Below, in pieces: positions 1 through 8,119 of a stretch of DNA of 33,942 nucleotides. The DNA lies in contig PHBH01000073.1 in the NCBI GenBank assembly GCA_002840535.1, positions 1-33,942 of the forward strand, in the 5' to 3' direction. A program made the translations under genes and the position numbers. The notes under the pieces are model-generated. The model ran no database searches and was not told the origin of the DNA. It saw nothing but the letters and a program-made list of their open reading frames with translations. The first letter of the stretch is position 1. Each line of letters begins with the position of its first letter. Origin of the DNA: Deltaproteobacteria bacterium HGW-Deltaproteobacteria-15. GTDB lineage: Bacteria > Desulfobacterota > DSM-4660 > Desulfatiglandales > HGW-15.

Positions 1-146
1 TGTTTTTTTTCAAAAAAACAGGACAAACTTCACCCTTCGGGGCAAGAGCTATAAGCGGCATTTCGGTTCTGCCGTCGATTGAGTACCAACTCGCTCTGTG
101 GGCTCTGCGAGATAAATGCAAACTCTTTTCTGCTCTCCGTAATGAC

Positions 147-1688
147 ATGGAAAAGGAAGTCATCAGGGCCAACATCGTTGTCTTTATTGCAAGCTTCTGT
201 ACGCTTGTCATCGAGCTGGTGGCAGGAAGGATCCTGGCCCCTTATATCGGGGTTTCTCTCTACACCTGGACCAGCATCATCGGCGTGGTGCTCGCCGGTA
301 TCAGCGTGGGCGCCTATCTTGGGGGGTTGCTGGCCGACCGCCGCCCCACCCATGCCACCCTGGGGTGGCTTCTTTTCCTTTCAGGGCTCGGGGCCTTTTC
401 CATCCCGCCTGTTACAAACCTCGCCGGCAACATCGACCTTCAAACTTCCTTGATGGTGAGGACTCTCTTCATCACCTCGATCATCTTTTTCGTACCCTCA
501 TGTCTGCTCGGTATGATCTCTCCCGTCGTGGTGAAGCTGACCCTGAATAACCTGAGCCAGACTGGGAACGTGGTAGGCAGGATTTACGCTTTCTCCACGC
601 TCGGCTCTATCCTGGGGACTTTTGCAACAGGGTTCTTTCTGATCTCCTGGATGGGAACAAGGCCCATCCTCTTCCTGATGGGGGCCATCCTCATCGCATC
701 CGGAGCGATATTCGGAGGGTTTCTGATCAGGCGAAAACTCCTCACCCTTTTGTTCGGGCTCATCATTGCACTTGCAGTCTCGTTTTATGGTTATGCCTTC
801 AGGCTGGATCTCGACGATGAAACCTATTTTTTCACGGAGAGCAATTATTACACCATCAAGGTCAAGAAGAAGGATTCCGAAATCAACGTTGCCCGGTTGG
901 AAGCCCTGGTTCTGGATCATCTCATCCATTCCTATACGGACCTCGGAAATCCATTTCACCTCGAGTATGAGTACATAAGAATCTATGAAGAGCTCGTGGA
1001 AATGTGTCTTGACGGTAAGGAGTCCTTCAAAGCCCTCTTCATAGGCGGGGGCGGCTACACCTTTCCGCGCTATCTTGAGGCAAAATACCCGGGCGCACAA
1101 ATCGACGTTGTCGAGATCGATCCTGAGGTCACCCGTGTTGCCGAAACATTCCTCGGTATAGGTAAGGAAGGCAGAATCCGGACCTTCAATCAGGATGCAC
1201 GATGGTTTGCCATGAATTGCAGGGAGATCGGCTCCTATGACTTCATTTTCGGAGATGCCTTCAACGACCTCTCCATCCCCTTCCATCTCACCACGCAGGA
1301 ATTTGCCATTCTCTTGAAGAGGCTGCTCAAGCCGGACGGGTTGCTATTTGCCAACGTGATCGATTCCTTCAGCAAAGGCCTCTTCCTGCCTTCGTATATG
1401 AGAACCCTCGAGAAACCATTCGGCAAGAGGAATGTCCACCTGGTAACGACCGATTCCGAGTTCAATGATATGGGGACCAGCACCTATGTGGTCATGGCCT
1501 CCTCCGGGAGTCTGGACCCGCAAGATTTCAAACATGACGAGGACAACCGCCTCTGCCACATCATGCCTCAAGACCTCCTCCAAGGATATCTGGAAGAGCG
1601 CTCTCCGATTATCCTCACCGATGACTACGTGCCGGTCGACAACCTGATCGCCCCGGTGTTCGAGGAACGATTCGGCTACCGGCGCTGA
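147..1688 (+). CDS. Membrane-anchored spermidine synthase-like protein (513 aa)
   Basis: An N-terminal membrane half (about residues 8-215, several hydrophobic helices) is joined to a C-terminal Rossmann methyltransferase-like half of the polyamine synthase type. Visible motifs are LDHLIHSY (256-263), the nucleotide loop GGGGYTFPR (300-308), acidic VVEIDPEV (321-328), a conserved Asp in FNQDARWF (near 350) and FGDAFND (368-374). The C-terminal LTDDYVPVDNL (490-500) is typical of this family. Fused proteins of this kind are usually annotated as spermidine synthase or fused MFS/spermidine synthase; the aminopropyl acceptor is not established. No good ribosome binding site precedes the ATG, so the start is uncertain. 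The last 52 codons are duplicated at 6423-6578 with five differences, so this 3' end may have been exchanged by recombination. Confidence 0.85.
   Translation: MEKEVIRANIVVFIASFCTLVIELVAGRILAPYIGVSLYTWTSIIGVVLAGISVGAYLGGLLADRRPTHATLGWLLFLSGLGAFSIPPVTNLAGNIDLQTSLMVRTLFITSIIFFVPSCLLGMISPVVVKLTLNNLSQTGNVVGRIYAFSTLGSILGTFATGFFLISWMGTRPILFLMGAILIASGAIFGGFLIRRKLLTLLFGLIIALAVSFYGYAFRLDLDDETYFFTESNYYTIKVKKKDSEINVARLEALVLDHLIHSYTDLGNPFHLEYEYIRIYEELVEMCLDGKESFKALFIGGGGYTFPRYLEAKYPGAQIDVVEIDPEVTRVAETFLGIGKEGRIRTFNQDARWFAMNCREIGSYDFIFGDAFNDLSIPFHLTTQEFAILLKRLLKPDGLLFANVIDSFSKGLFLPSYMRTLEKPFGKRNVHLVTTDSEFNDMGTSTYVVMASSGSLDPQDFKHDEDNRLCHIMPQDLLQGYLEERSPIILTDDYVPVDNLIAPVFEERFGYRR
1525..1680 (+). repeat. Direct repeat copy 1: 3' end of the spermidine synthase-like gene
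   Basis: These 156 bases recur in the same orientation at 6423-6578 with five mismatches by my alignment. Similarity begins abruptly within the codons before KHDEDNRLC and stops a few codons before the stop. The two copies bracket the patch that carries the histidine kinase and integrase remnant. Confidence 0.9.
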
Positions 1689-1757
1689 CCCGAAGTGATT
1701 GCCCATGAACAACTTGAAGATCCCGTTGTATTCTCCATGGATATCACAGGCCCAACT

Positions 1758-4406
1758 TCATTCCATGTCCAGCACCTCGCGGACCTTTGCTGCCAGATCC
1801 CTCAAAGAGAAGGGCTTGTTGATGAAGTGCACGCCTTCATCCAGAAAGCCGTGATGCGCTATTACGTTCGCTGTGTACCCGGACATGTAAAGGCATTTCA
1901 GGCCGGGCTTGATGGAGACGATCCGGTCGGCCAATTCCTTGCCGTTCATCTCAGGCATCACCACATCGGTGATCAGCAGTTGTATGTCTCCGGTATGCTC
2001 CCCGGCAAGCCGTAGAGCATGGCTGGGCGTCCTCGCGCTCAACACCGTGTATCCTAGACGGTTGAGTATCTCCCTGCCGATGTCAAGAATCGACTCCTCA
2101 TCCTCCACTATGAGCACGGTCTCTGTTCCGCCTCGGGGGGACTGGTACTCGGATTTCTCCCTCGCCTCCATAACGGTGGTGGCGAACCGCGGTAGGTATA
2201 TCTTAAAGGTCGTTCCTTCACCGGGTTCACTGTAGACATTGACGAAGCCGTTGTTCTGTTTGACAATACCATAGATGGTAGAGAGCCCCAGGCCGGTTCC
2301 CCTGCCCGGTTCCTTGGTAGTGAAGAAGGGCTCGAAAAGGTGTTCCAGGATCTCTTCGGTCATTCCAGTCCCATCGTCGCTTACCATCAACTGCACATAT
2401 TCGCCTGGGGCAACGCCTTTATGGGCTGAGCAATAAACTTCATCGAGCATGGCATTATCCGTCTCGATGGTCACCTTCCCCGCCCCTGCGATGGCGTCCC
2501 TGGCATTCACTACCAGGTTTGCCAGGATCTGGTCGATTTGCGAAGGATCAATCTTGACTCTCCACAGCTTGTGGCCTGGAATCCAAATCATGTCAATGTC
2601 CTCGCCAACGAGGCGCTGGAGCATCTTAAGCATCGCTGATACGGTGTCGTTTAGGTCGAGGACCTTTGGGCTTGCCGTTTGTTTCCGTGCAAAGGCAAGC
2701 AACTGCCGGACAACGGAAGCCGATCGTTGTGCGGAGTCAAGGATTTGTTGCAGGTGGCGCTGAAGTGGATCATTCTCGCCTGCATTCATCACGGCCATTT
2801 CCGCATTGCCTATGATCGCTTGCAGCATGTTGTTGAAATCGTGTGCAACCCCTCCAGCCAGTCTCCCCACCGATTCCATCTTTTGTGCTTGGAGCAACTG
2901 GGCTTGCAGCAATCTGAGTTTCTCTTCGGCCTCGATCCTTTCGGTGACGTCGCGAGCCATTCCGCTCACGTAAGTTCTCCCGTCATCCGATTTGAAGGGT
3001 GTGCTGCTGTACTCCAGCCAACATGTCCGGCCGTCTCCGGAAACCATGCCGATTGTATCTTCTGTCGGGCCGATCAGGGATCTCTCCAGATGGGGTTGAA
3101 ATGCCTCCTTGTGAGTATCCGCCAGAAACTCCTTCAGGCACTTCCCAACAAGATCTTCCTCATTGAACTTCAAGACCCTGCTGACCGCAGGGTTCACCGA
3201 GACCAGGCAGCCCTCCTCGTCGTGAACAAAGACAATGTCACTCATATTCTCGAAGAGCTGCCGGTACCCTGCGTCGGCCTCCTTCAAGGCCGTTTGTGTT
3301 CGCTTGAACTCATCTATATCTCTTGTAACAGATAAGATATGAGGCTCGTTCTCCAGCAGGATAACCCTTGCCGACATCAGACCGGTCTTGACCGAACCGT
3401 CCTTCAAACGGAAACTCGCCTCCAGGTTAGTGACCTTACCCCTGTCACGCAGCCCTTCCACCAATTTCCGGCGTTGAGCGACATCCGCCCAAATGTCAAT
3501 TTCAAGGGAAGTCTTGCCCTTTACGTCTTCCCATGTAAACCCCGTCAGGAAGGTGAATCCTTCATTGACAGCCACATAGAGGCCGTCCCGCATGCGGTTC
3601 ACATTGATGGCGTCCGGACTGGTCTGAAATGCAACGCGAAAGCGCTCTTCACTCAGCAGAAGAGCCTCTTCAGTCTGCTTTCGCTCGGTGATGTCGGCCA
3701 GAAAATTGAGGGTTCCAGGTTTCCCTTCCCATTCGATACGGACGGCATTGAGTTCCACCCATCGGCTGACCCCTGCGCGGGTAACGATCCTGAAGGAGTA
3801 TCGGGAAGGAGCTTCAAGACCTTGTTGCCTTTTCATGTGTCGAGCCAAAACCAGTTCACGATCATCCGGATGGATGAACTCGATGAATGGTCTGGATGTC
3901 AGGTCACTCCCTGTAATTCCGATCATCTCGGAAGTCTTTGCATTGACGAACTTCAGCATCCCTTCCTGGGCAACAAAGATGGCCTCTCCCGCGTTCTCCA
4001 CCAGGATTCGATATTTTTCCTCGCTTGCCCGAAGCGTCTTCTCGGACAGCCTGCGAGCCGTGATGTCCTCGACCATACCGACTATACCGGCGATTTGTCC
4101 ATGGTCGTCATGGTAAGGCACCTTGACAGTCTGCACCCACCGCTCCTCTCCGGCAAGTCTGTATTTCTCCTCAATATCCCTCCGTGTCCCGCTTGTCATC
4201 ACCGCTCGATCATCGGAACGGTACCCGTCAGCCAGTTCCTCAGGATAAAAGGCAAAGTCATCCTTGCCGACGATCTGATCCGGGGAAATCCCCAAATCCT
4301 GGGCGTACCTGGCGTTACACCACACATAGACCGAGTTGAGGTCCTTGATGAAAACGCGCTGTGGGAGATGCTCCACTAAATTCTCATAGGTCGGTTTTCC
4401 GGCCAT
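1758..4406 (-). CDS. Soluble multi-PAS hybrid histidine kinase with receiver domain (882 aa)
   Basis: This is a cytoplasmic sensor kinase with no membrane segments. It has four PAS/PAC units at about residues 1-120, 125-243, 250-370 and 378-492, the first two ending in DITARR and DITERK. A short coiled linker leads to the HisKA domain, with phospho-acceptor His522 in GGVAHDFNN. The HATPase domain follows: N box NLVVNARDA (630-638), G1 DDGTGM (677-682) and G2 GRGTGLGLS (701-709). A C-terminal receiver (about 762-880) has acidic pocket EDE 768-770, phospho-acceptor Asp814 in ITDVVMP and Lys864 in NKPF. The start is supported by GGAGGG about 8 bases before the ATG. No response regulator or target gene lies nearby, so the signal and output are unknown. 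It runs convergently to the upstream gene inside the patch bounded by the 156-bp repeats. Confidence 0.95.
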   Translation of the reverse strand: MAGKPTYENLVEHLPQRVFIKDLNSVYVWCNARYAQDLGISPDQIVGKDDFAFYPEELADGYRSDDRAVMTSGTRRDIEEKYRLAGEERWVQTVKVPYHDDHGQIAGIVGMVEDITARRLSEKTLRASEEKYRILVENAGEAIFVAQEGMLKFVNAKTSEMIGITGSDLTSRPFIEFIHPDDRELVLARHMKRQQGLEAPSRYSFRIVTRAGVSRWVELNAVRIEWEGKPGTLNFLADITERKQTEEALLLSEERFRVAFQTSPDAINVNRMRDGLYVAVNEGFTFLTGFTWEDVKGKTSLEIDIWADVAQRRKLVEGLRDRGKVTNLEASFRLKDGSVKTGLMSARVILLENEPHILSVTRDIDEFKRTQTALKEADAGYRQLFENMSDIVFVHDEEGCLVSVNPAVSRVLKFNEEDLVGKCLKEFLADTHKEAFQPHLERSLIGPTEDTIGMVSGDGRTCWLEYSSTPFKSDDGRTYVSGMARDVTERIEAEEKLRLLQAQLLQAQKMESVGRLAGGVAHDFNNMLQAIIGNAEMAVMNAGENDPLQRHLQQILDSAQRSASVVRQLLAFARKQTASPKVLDLNDTVSAMLKMLQRLVGEDIDMIWIPGHKLWRVKIDPSQIDQILANLVVNARDAIAGAGKVTIETDNAMLDEVYCSAHKGVAPGEYVQLMVSDDGTGMTEEILEHLFEPFFTTKEPGRGTGLGLSTIYGIVKQNNGFVNVYSEPGEGTTFKIYLPRFATTVMEAREKSEYQSPRGGTETVLIVEDEESILDIGREILNRLGYTVLSARTPSHALRLAGEHTGDIQLLITDVVMPEMNGKELADRIVSIKPGLKCLYMSGYTANVIAHHGFLDEGVHFINKPFSLRDLAAKVREVLDME

Positions 4407-4421
4407 CGGCGATCCCTCCGG

Positions 4422-4721
4422 TCATTCCTGATGCTTCGGAGCCAATGTATCGACCACACGTTCATTGCGTATAGGGTTTCGAATGGCTTTGATGCCGCTC
4501 CCGCGATCCTCCACAAGGCGTACGCCCTCCATCATCCGCATTAGGTGATCATTTCGATAGCTCACATGTGTTAGCAACTCACCCAAGGTATCCTTGAGTG
4601 CCGGAAGGCTTGACTCGATGTTGTCAAGAATACGTGGCACGTCGATCCTTTGATTGCTTGCAAGACAGAGCCAATTGCAGGCTGATGCCTGTCGAAAGCA
4701 CAGAACCCCACCTCTCTTCAT
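4422..4721 (-). pseudogene. Unrecognised 99-aa ORF, possible remnant of a COG2865-type ATP-binding regulator
   Basis: The only recognisable part is the C-terminal stretch around RNDHLMRMMEGV and VEDRGSGIKAIR. It resembles the 'RNPxIAxxLxxLGxxExRGSGI' segment of RecG-related/AlbA_2 ATP-binding proteins. A typical family member is several times longer, and the ATP-binding core is absent. No Shine-Dalgarno sequence precedes the ATG. It sits 15 bases upstream of the histidine kinase on the same strand, in a patch rich in gene fragments. I infer a decayed fragment; it could also be a chance ORF. Confidence 0.35.
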
Positions 4722-4882
4722 TGAGAAATGGGGTCTCCACTGGCCTCTACTTCATTTCTTCCCCCTGTTCAGGGTCCGCCCTTTGCCCGGGCAGGCTCTC
4801 GCTCACGCCATAGGGTTGATATCCTTATGAGATCAATTGTGAATTTCTCCGGCATTTTAAGAGGATATCGTGTTTTTGTCAA

Positions 4883-5206
4883 ATGAAGAATGTGAGCCGG
4901 TATGCCGACCTGCATTTCACGGATGCCAAACTTAGAAAGAAATTTCGGTTCCTGCTCAAGCTTGCCGGTCTGAAGTTCAGAGCGCCCAAGCAGTTCCGTC
5001 ACACCTTTGCCACCCTCGCTATCGGGTCTGGTGAGAACATTCAGTGGGTCGCCAAAAACATGGGCCACGCCAACGAGCAGATCACCCTCAGAAGGTACAG
5101 CCGATTCGTCAAGAACCTCACCCATCGTGACGGCTCCCTCCTTGTGAAAGACATGGCTTCTGATCGCTTGAAAAGCCATTCTGAAGCCACTCGCTTTAGT
5201 AAATAG
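4883..5206 (+). pseudogene. Tyrosine recombinase (phage integrase) C-terminal fragment
   Basis: The 107 residues match only the end of the catalytic domain of phage-type integrases. FRHTFATLAIGSGENIQWVA supplies the second catalytic Arg, MGHANEQITLRRYSRFV supplies the His and the nucleophilic Tyr, and the tail NLTHRDGS is typical of DUF3596-type integrases. The N-terminal arm-binding and core-binding domains and the first catalytic Arg are missing. Another frame just upstream (about 4870-4900) reads VFLSNEECEP, which resembles the preceding integrase segment, so a frameshift probably lies near 4900-4925, and a stop lies further upstream. The protein should be inactive. Its stop is about 30 bases from a copy of the tRNA-Glu 3' end, the usual place for such an integrase. 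Confidence 0.85.
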
Positions 5207-5233
5207 TTGAATCCTTTAAACAGAAGTAGTCCT

Positions 5234-5250
5234 GTTGGGACTGCCAGGAA
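5234..5250 (+). other. Remnant attachment site: copy of the tRNA-Glu 3' end
   Basis: The 17 bases GTTGGGACTGCCAGGAA are identical to the last 13 bases of the tRNA-Glu(CUC) gene at 6674-6749 plus 4 bases downstream. The copy lies directly after the integrase fragment, as expected for one end of an element integrated into a tRNA gene. It reads on the plus strand whereas the intact tRNA is on the minus strand, so the two are inverted rather than direct repeats. Confidence 0.75.
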
Positions 5251-5256
5251 GAAATC

Positions 5257-5291
5257 AACCCCCTTGGTTCTTAAATGGAGCCAGGGGGTTT
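5257..5291 (+). terminator. Hairpin after the attachment-site remnant
   Basis: AACCCCC-T-TGG pairs with CCA-GGGGGTT around a loop of about 13 bases. The tail has few T residues, so it would be a weak intrinsic terminator. Its distance from the tRNA-end copy matches that of the real terminator after tRNA-Glu, so it may be the terminator of a former tRNA-Glu copy. Confidence 0.45.
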
Positions 5292-5325
5292 CTCGTCTCA
5301 CGAGGAACAAAGGGAGAATGGAAAG

Positions 5326-5448
5326 GTGAGAAGAGCTAATCTGCCATTCCCTCAGGAAAGAATCCGGGAGTTCTGCAAGCGGAATGGAATTCGCAAGCTG
5401 TCCGTCTTCGGCTCTGTCCTGCGTGATGACTCAGCGTGTTACACATAG
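5326..5448 (+). pseudogene. Truncated MNT-type nucleotidyltransferase (MntA-like) fragment
   Basis: From a GTG start preceded by an AGGGAG-type ribosome binding site, 40 codons read through LPFPQERIREFCKRNGI and KLSVFGSVLRDDS, then stop. This is the N-terminal signature of minimal nucleotidyltransferases (helix, then FGSxxRxD), which often act as antitoxins to HEPN toxins. The reading frame ends just before the DxD metal-binding motif, and no HEPN partner follows, so the fragment is non-functional. Nothing recognisable is seen from 5449 to 5643. Confidence 0.6.
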
Positions 5449-5643
5449 CTGGAGATGGATTGCAGAAAGAATAGGACAAGCGCTGGCTATATTGGGCCTG
5501 TGATACCTCTTGGAAGATGGATGGAGTTCCTGACTGCCGCCGGGGAAGTGACTGGTTCCATGAAACTTTAGAAATTATAGGCAATCGAGGGTGCGTGCGG
5601 TACAGCAATCAGCAGTCCGCACGCAACGATTGGGTGGAAACCG

Positions 5644-5859
5644 CTATCCAGTCATGATTTCCCTTGCTCTGTCCTCTTGATTTGGAAACAAATCAATCGG
5701 CACCTTCGGCCTTCCAAGGGCTTTAAGTACCATATATCTAGCACATTTTGAATTGTCACCTCTGCAGTATTGCCTTTTGAAACCCTCAGCAGTTGCAGGC
5801 ATTTTTTCCATTTTATCATTGAAAAAAACACAAGAACTCAACACTTCACATTCTGCCAT
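5644..5859 (-). CDS. Small Cys-rich conserved protein (71 aa), unknown function
   Basis: I choose the ATG at 5859 (MAECEVLSSC) because AAAGGAG lies 7 bases upstream. The open frame continues back to 6198, but that extension looks random. The protein has cysteines at CEVLSSC near the N-terminus and in YCRGDNSKCARYMV, followed by KVPIDLFPNQ. I recall similar short proteins of the pattern FFNDKM...YC.GD...CARY from deltaproteobacterial genomes, but know no assigned function. Four or five spaced Cys suggest metal binding, which is inference. It lies alone in the accessory patch and seems intact, unlike its neighbours. Confidence 0.6.
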   Translation of the reverse strand: MAECEVLSSCVFFNDKMEKMPATAEGFKRQYCRGDNSKCARYMVLKALGRPKVPIDLFPNQEDRAREIMTG

Positions 5860-6422
5860 CTTCATTCTCCTTTCATAATCTTTTGGACGCGCCCTCTCTC
5901 CATCCTCTTGATCAGCTTTTTTGAAACTGCGGAACTTTTCCCTCTTAACTTCAGCGCCACCCAAAAATAGGAGGCACACCCCTTGTTGAGCAAGAAGTGC
6001 GCCAAAGGTGCAAGCACTGATGATTGGCAGCAATCGAGGTCCTGATTTCGCTCGCTTAGGATTCTGACGGTAAGGGTTGAGCGGATACTCTCCGGGAGTT
6101 CCTATGTCACATATTACAGGTATGTAACATGACAATGCGTAATCATAGAGTATAAGCTGTTCTTCAATATAGTTGCCGACATCGGCAAGGATGACCACGA
6201 CAAGGCGTCGAGCATCGCTTCCGGGGTTTCCTGGAGAGTTTGGGCGGGTAAGTTCTACGAACCCTGGTTAGGATTTCCTAATTTCACTTTGTTGCAGTTT
6301 CCGCCCTCGCCGGACGCGGCTCTCTCTTCCTTTTAGCGGCGGAGAAGCGACATCCTCGCGCTACTGGATCGCTTCCCAGCCACGCCCGGACAAAAGCGCG
6401 TATGGCATGAGAAAATCGCGAA
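5860..6422. other. 563-base stretch without a recognisable gene
   Basis: The open frame upstream of the small Cys-rich protein crosses 5860-6198 but has no recognisable features. From 6199 to 6422 I see no gene, repeat array or terminator. It ends sharply at the second copy of the 156-bp repeat. Confidence 0.5.
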
Positions 6423-6592
6423 ATTTCAAACATGACGAGGACAACCGCCTCTGCCACATCATGCCTCAAGACCTCCTCCAAGGGTATTTGGACGAGCGCT
6501 CTCCGATTATCCTCACCGATGACTACGTGCCGGTCGATAACCTGATCGCCCCGGTATTCGAGGAACGATTCGGCTACCATCGCTCAAAGTAA
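6423..6592 (+). pseudogene. Displaced 3' end of the spermidine synthase-like gene (direct repeat copy 2)
   Basis: This fragment encodes KHDEDNRLCHIMPQDLLQGY through EERFGYHRSK and a stop, matching the last residues of the gene at 147-1688. Four of the five differences within 156 bases are silent and one is Glu to Asp; the final residues also differ (YHRSK against YRR). A silent-biased pattern is what two functional orthologues would show, not a decaying duplicate. There is no start or upstream portion. It lies 81 bases from the tRNA-Glu 3' end and may be the original chromosomal 3' end displaced by an insertion. Confidence 0.85.
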
Positions 6593-6619
6593 GATGAACA
6601 TCGAGCCTCGAATGGAGAA

Positions 6620-6660
6620 ATGAAAAACCCTTTGATTTCCTGCAGAGAAACCAAAGGGTC
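6620..6660 (-). terminator. Terminator of the tRNA-Gln/tRNA-Glu transcript
   Basis: On the minus strand ACCCTTTG (6659-6652) pairs with CAAAGGGT (6634-6627) around a 17-base internal region, followed by TTTT. It begins about 15 bases after the tRNA-Glu CCA end. Confidence 0.7.
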
Positions 6661-6673
6661 TCGATATTTTTCC

Positions 6674-6749
6674 TGGCAGTCCCAACGGGAATCGAACCCG
6701 TGTCTTCGCCGTGAGAGGGCGATATCCTAGACCGCTAGACGATGGGACC
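6674..6749 (-). tRNA. tRNA-Glu (anticodon CUC)
   Basis: A complete 76-base cloverleaf. The acceptor GGTCCCA pairs with TGGGACT, the discriminator is G, and CCA is encoded. The T arm contains GGTTCGATTCC. The anticodon stem CGCC/GGCG encloses the loop CTCTCAC, giving anticodon CUC. Its 3' end is copied at 5234-5250, marking it as a past integration target. Confidence 0.95.
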
Positions 6750-6752
6750 GTT

Positions 6753-6826
6753 TGGCTGGGGGAGAAGGATTCGAACCCTCGTTAACGGGGCCAGAACCCG
6801 TCGTCCTACCACTGAACGATCCCCCA
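6753..6826 (-). tRNA. tRNA-Gln (anticodon CUG)
   Basis: A complete 74-base cloverleaf. The acceptor TGGGGGA pairs with TCCCCCA, the discriminator is G, and CCA is encoded. The anticodon stem ACGGG/CCCGT encloses TTCTGGC, giving CUG. It is separated from tRNA-Glu by three bases and is probably cotranscribed with it, tRNA-Gln first. Confidence 0.95.
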
Positions 6827-6836
6827 GCTACAGAGT

Positions 6837-6865
6837 AATTTTGCGTACCCTCCCTTGAAAGTCAA
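6837..6865 (-). promoter_or_regulatory. Candidate promoter for the tRNA-Gln/Glu pair
   Basis: On the minus strand TTGACT (6865-6860) is followed after 17 bases by AAAATT (6842-6837), about 10 bases before tRNA-Gln. The -35 matches 5 of 6 consensus positions and the -10 only 3 of 6. The -35 overlaps a small inverted repeat, CCCTTGA-AA-GTCAAGGG. Confidence 0.4.
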
Positions 6866-6885
6866 GGGAAAAGTCGCCAGGATGC

Positions 6886-6962
6886 AGGGGCGAGGAGCGA
6901 GGTTCGAGGAACGAGGGACGAGGCTTCCAGGGTGCACGATCCAGGATACAGGACGAGGGAAT
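6886..6962. repeat. Heptad array, CGAGGNN type
   Basis: About five units of the form CGAGGNN (6890-6925) are followed by looser CCAGGNT-like units. It lies between the tRNA promoter and the end of the AttH-like gene. Only one arm is obvious here. Confidence 0.7.
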
Positions 6963-6983
6963 GCGAGTAAGCTCATGGATCTG

Positions 6984-8117
6984 TCAATCGTCCGTTGAAA
7001 GGAGCTGAAACGGTTTTGCATAGCCGGTCAACTCCACATATCCCACTCCGGTCACCCGGTTGTCCCCTGACCTGCCCTGGACCGAAACGCTTCCCTCCCA
7101 GTAAGTTACCTGCGTTGTCCCTGCAGTCACCAGTTCCTGATCCGCCAGATTGGGAAGGACGAGCAGATCCAGTTCCAGAGAAGGGACCTGGATATGAAAC
7201 CGGCTGGGATAGAGGGCCCCGGACCGCGGGCTCTTCCATCGATCGAGCACTTCTATTGTGAAGTCTTCCCTTCTGAGATGGCCTTTCTCTCCCGTAGAGC
7301 GCACGAAAGTCCCGCTCGAAGCGGAGCTATATTCACCGGAAGCAAAGCGCAGGAGATAGATCATCAGCTCCGTGCCGTCTCCCAGTTGAATGCTGAACCA
7401 GTCCCATCCGGTGACATCCTTTTCCAGGGGCGCGGAGCTGAATTCATGATCCATCCAGGCAGTGCCGAGTACAACCGCCTCCTCTCCCCTGACCTTCAGC
7501 GTGCCGGAAGCCTCCAGTCTCGTGAAAGAGTAGTAACAGGAACTGCTCTCACTGCTTTGCCCCTTTCTGCTGTACCCGCTGAGACCGTGGGCTATCGGTC
7601 CCTTTGTATCCCTAAATGTCAGGTTGAGGCCAAAGTCATCTGCGTCTGCCTTCAGAATATGAGTATCCGCGGCAATCCGGGCAGACCAGGGACCGAGGAA
7701 AACGCGGGTGGACTCGCCCTCCTGACGGACTCCCGCCATCCCCAAAGCCCCTCTTGCCATCTTCTCATCCATAAAGAACCGTTTCCCGCTGATGTCTGAG
7801 AGCGCTGCGTGGGCGAAAAAAAGGTCGCCGGTGCGCCACGCGCTCGGATTCTGCGGCCATTGCTTTTCAGCACCCGGCTCCGCTATGCGGGTTCTGAAAA
7901 AGGTAAGCTGGACCCCGTATCTCTTTCCAGATGATGCCTGCAGATTGGCTGTGTAGTACCACCACTCCGTCCGAAAACAGGGATGGGAGCCGTGATCGCG
8001 CGGGAAGACGAAATTGCATGGTCCGGTCACCGAGCAGAAGTCAGCCGCCCCTGCATCCAGGACAAAGGCTAGAAGGATCGCTGCAATCAGGGACATGAAT
8101 ACGGCTTTGATCTTCAT
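6984..8117 (-). CDS. Secreted AttH/CrtC-like (lipocalin-type) predicted hydrolase, COG5621 family (377 aa)
   Basis: A signal peptide (MKIKAVFMSLIAAILLAFVL, then AGAAD) is followed by the two-domain beta-rich fold of AttH and carotenoid 1,2-hydratase (CrtC) proteins. Family marks are FPRDHGSHPCFRTEWWYYTA near residue 40, GVQLTFFRTR, FAHAALSD, the SYSRKGQSS-like GYSRKGQSS, and the pair LGTAWMDHEF and GWDWFSIQLGDGTELMIY. The substrate is unknown. I start at 8117 because the open frame further upstream runs only through an intergenic repeat array. The genes upstream encode an FtsX-type permease and a LolD-type ATPase. This trio is a recurring arrangement, suggesting that the secreted protein works with the transporter at the envelope. 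Confidence 0.85.
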   Translation of the reverse strand: MKIKAVFMSLIAAILLAFVLDAGAADFCSVTGPCNFVFPRDHGSHPCFRTEWWYYTANLQASSGKRYGVQLTFFRTRIAEPGAEKQWPQNPSAWRTGDLFFAHAALSDISGKRFFMDEKMARGALGMAGVRQEGESTRVFLGPWSARIAADTHILKADADDFGLNLTFRDTKGPIAHGLSGYSRKGQSSESSSCYYSFTRLEASGTLKVRGEEAVVLGTAWMDHEFSSAPLEKDVTGWDWFSIQLGDGTELMIYLLRFASGEYSSASSGTFVRSTGEKGHLRREDFTIEVLDRWKSPRSGALYPSRFHIQVPSLELDLLVLPNLADQELVTAGTTQVTYWEGSVSVQGRSGDNRVTGVGYVELTGYAKPFQLLSTDD

Positions 8118-8119
8118 GA

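Noticed and set aside
3339..4379. Plus-strand ORF of 346 aa opposite the histidine kinase
   Set aside because: Antisense to well-defined PAS domains.
5860..6198. N-terminal extension of the small Cys-rich protein
   Set aside because: The extension lacks features, and the strong ribosome binding site is at the internal ATG (5859).
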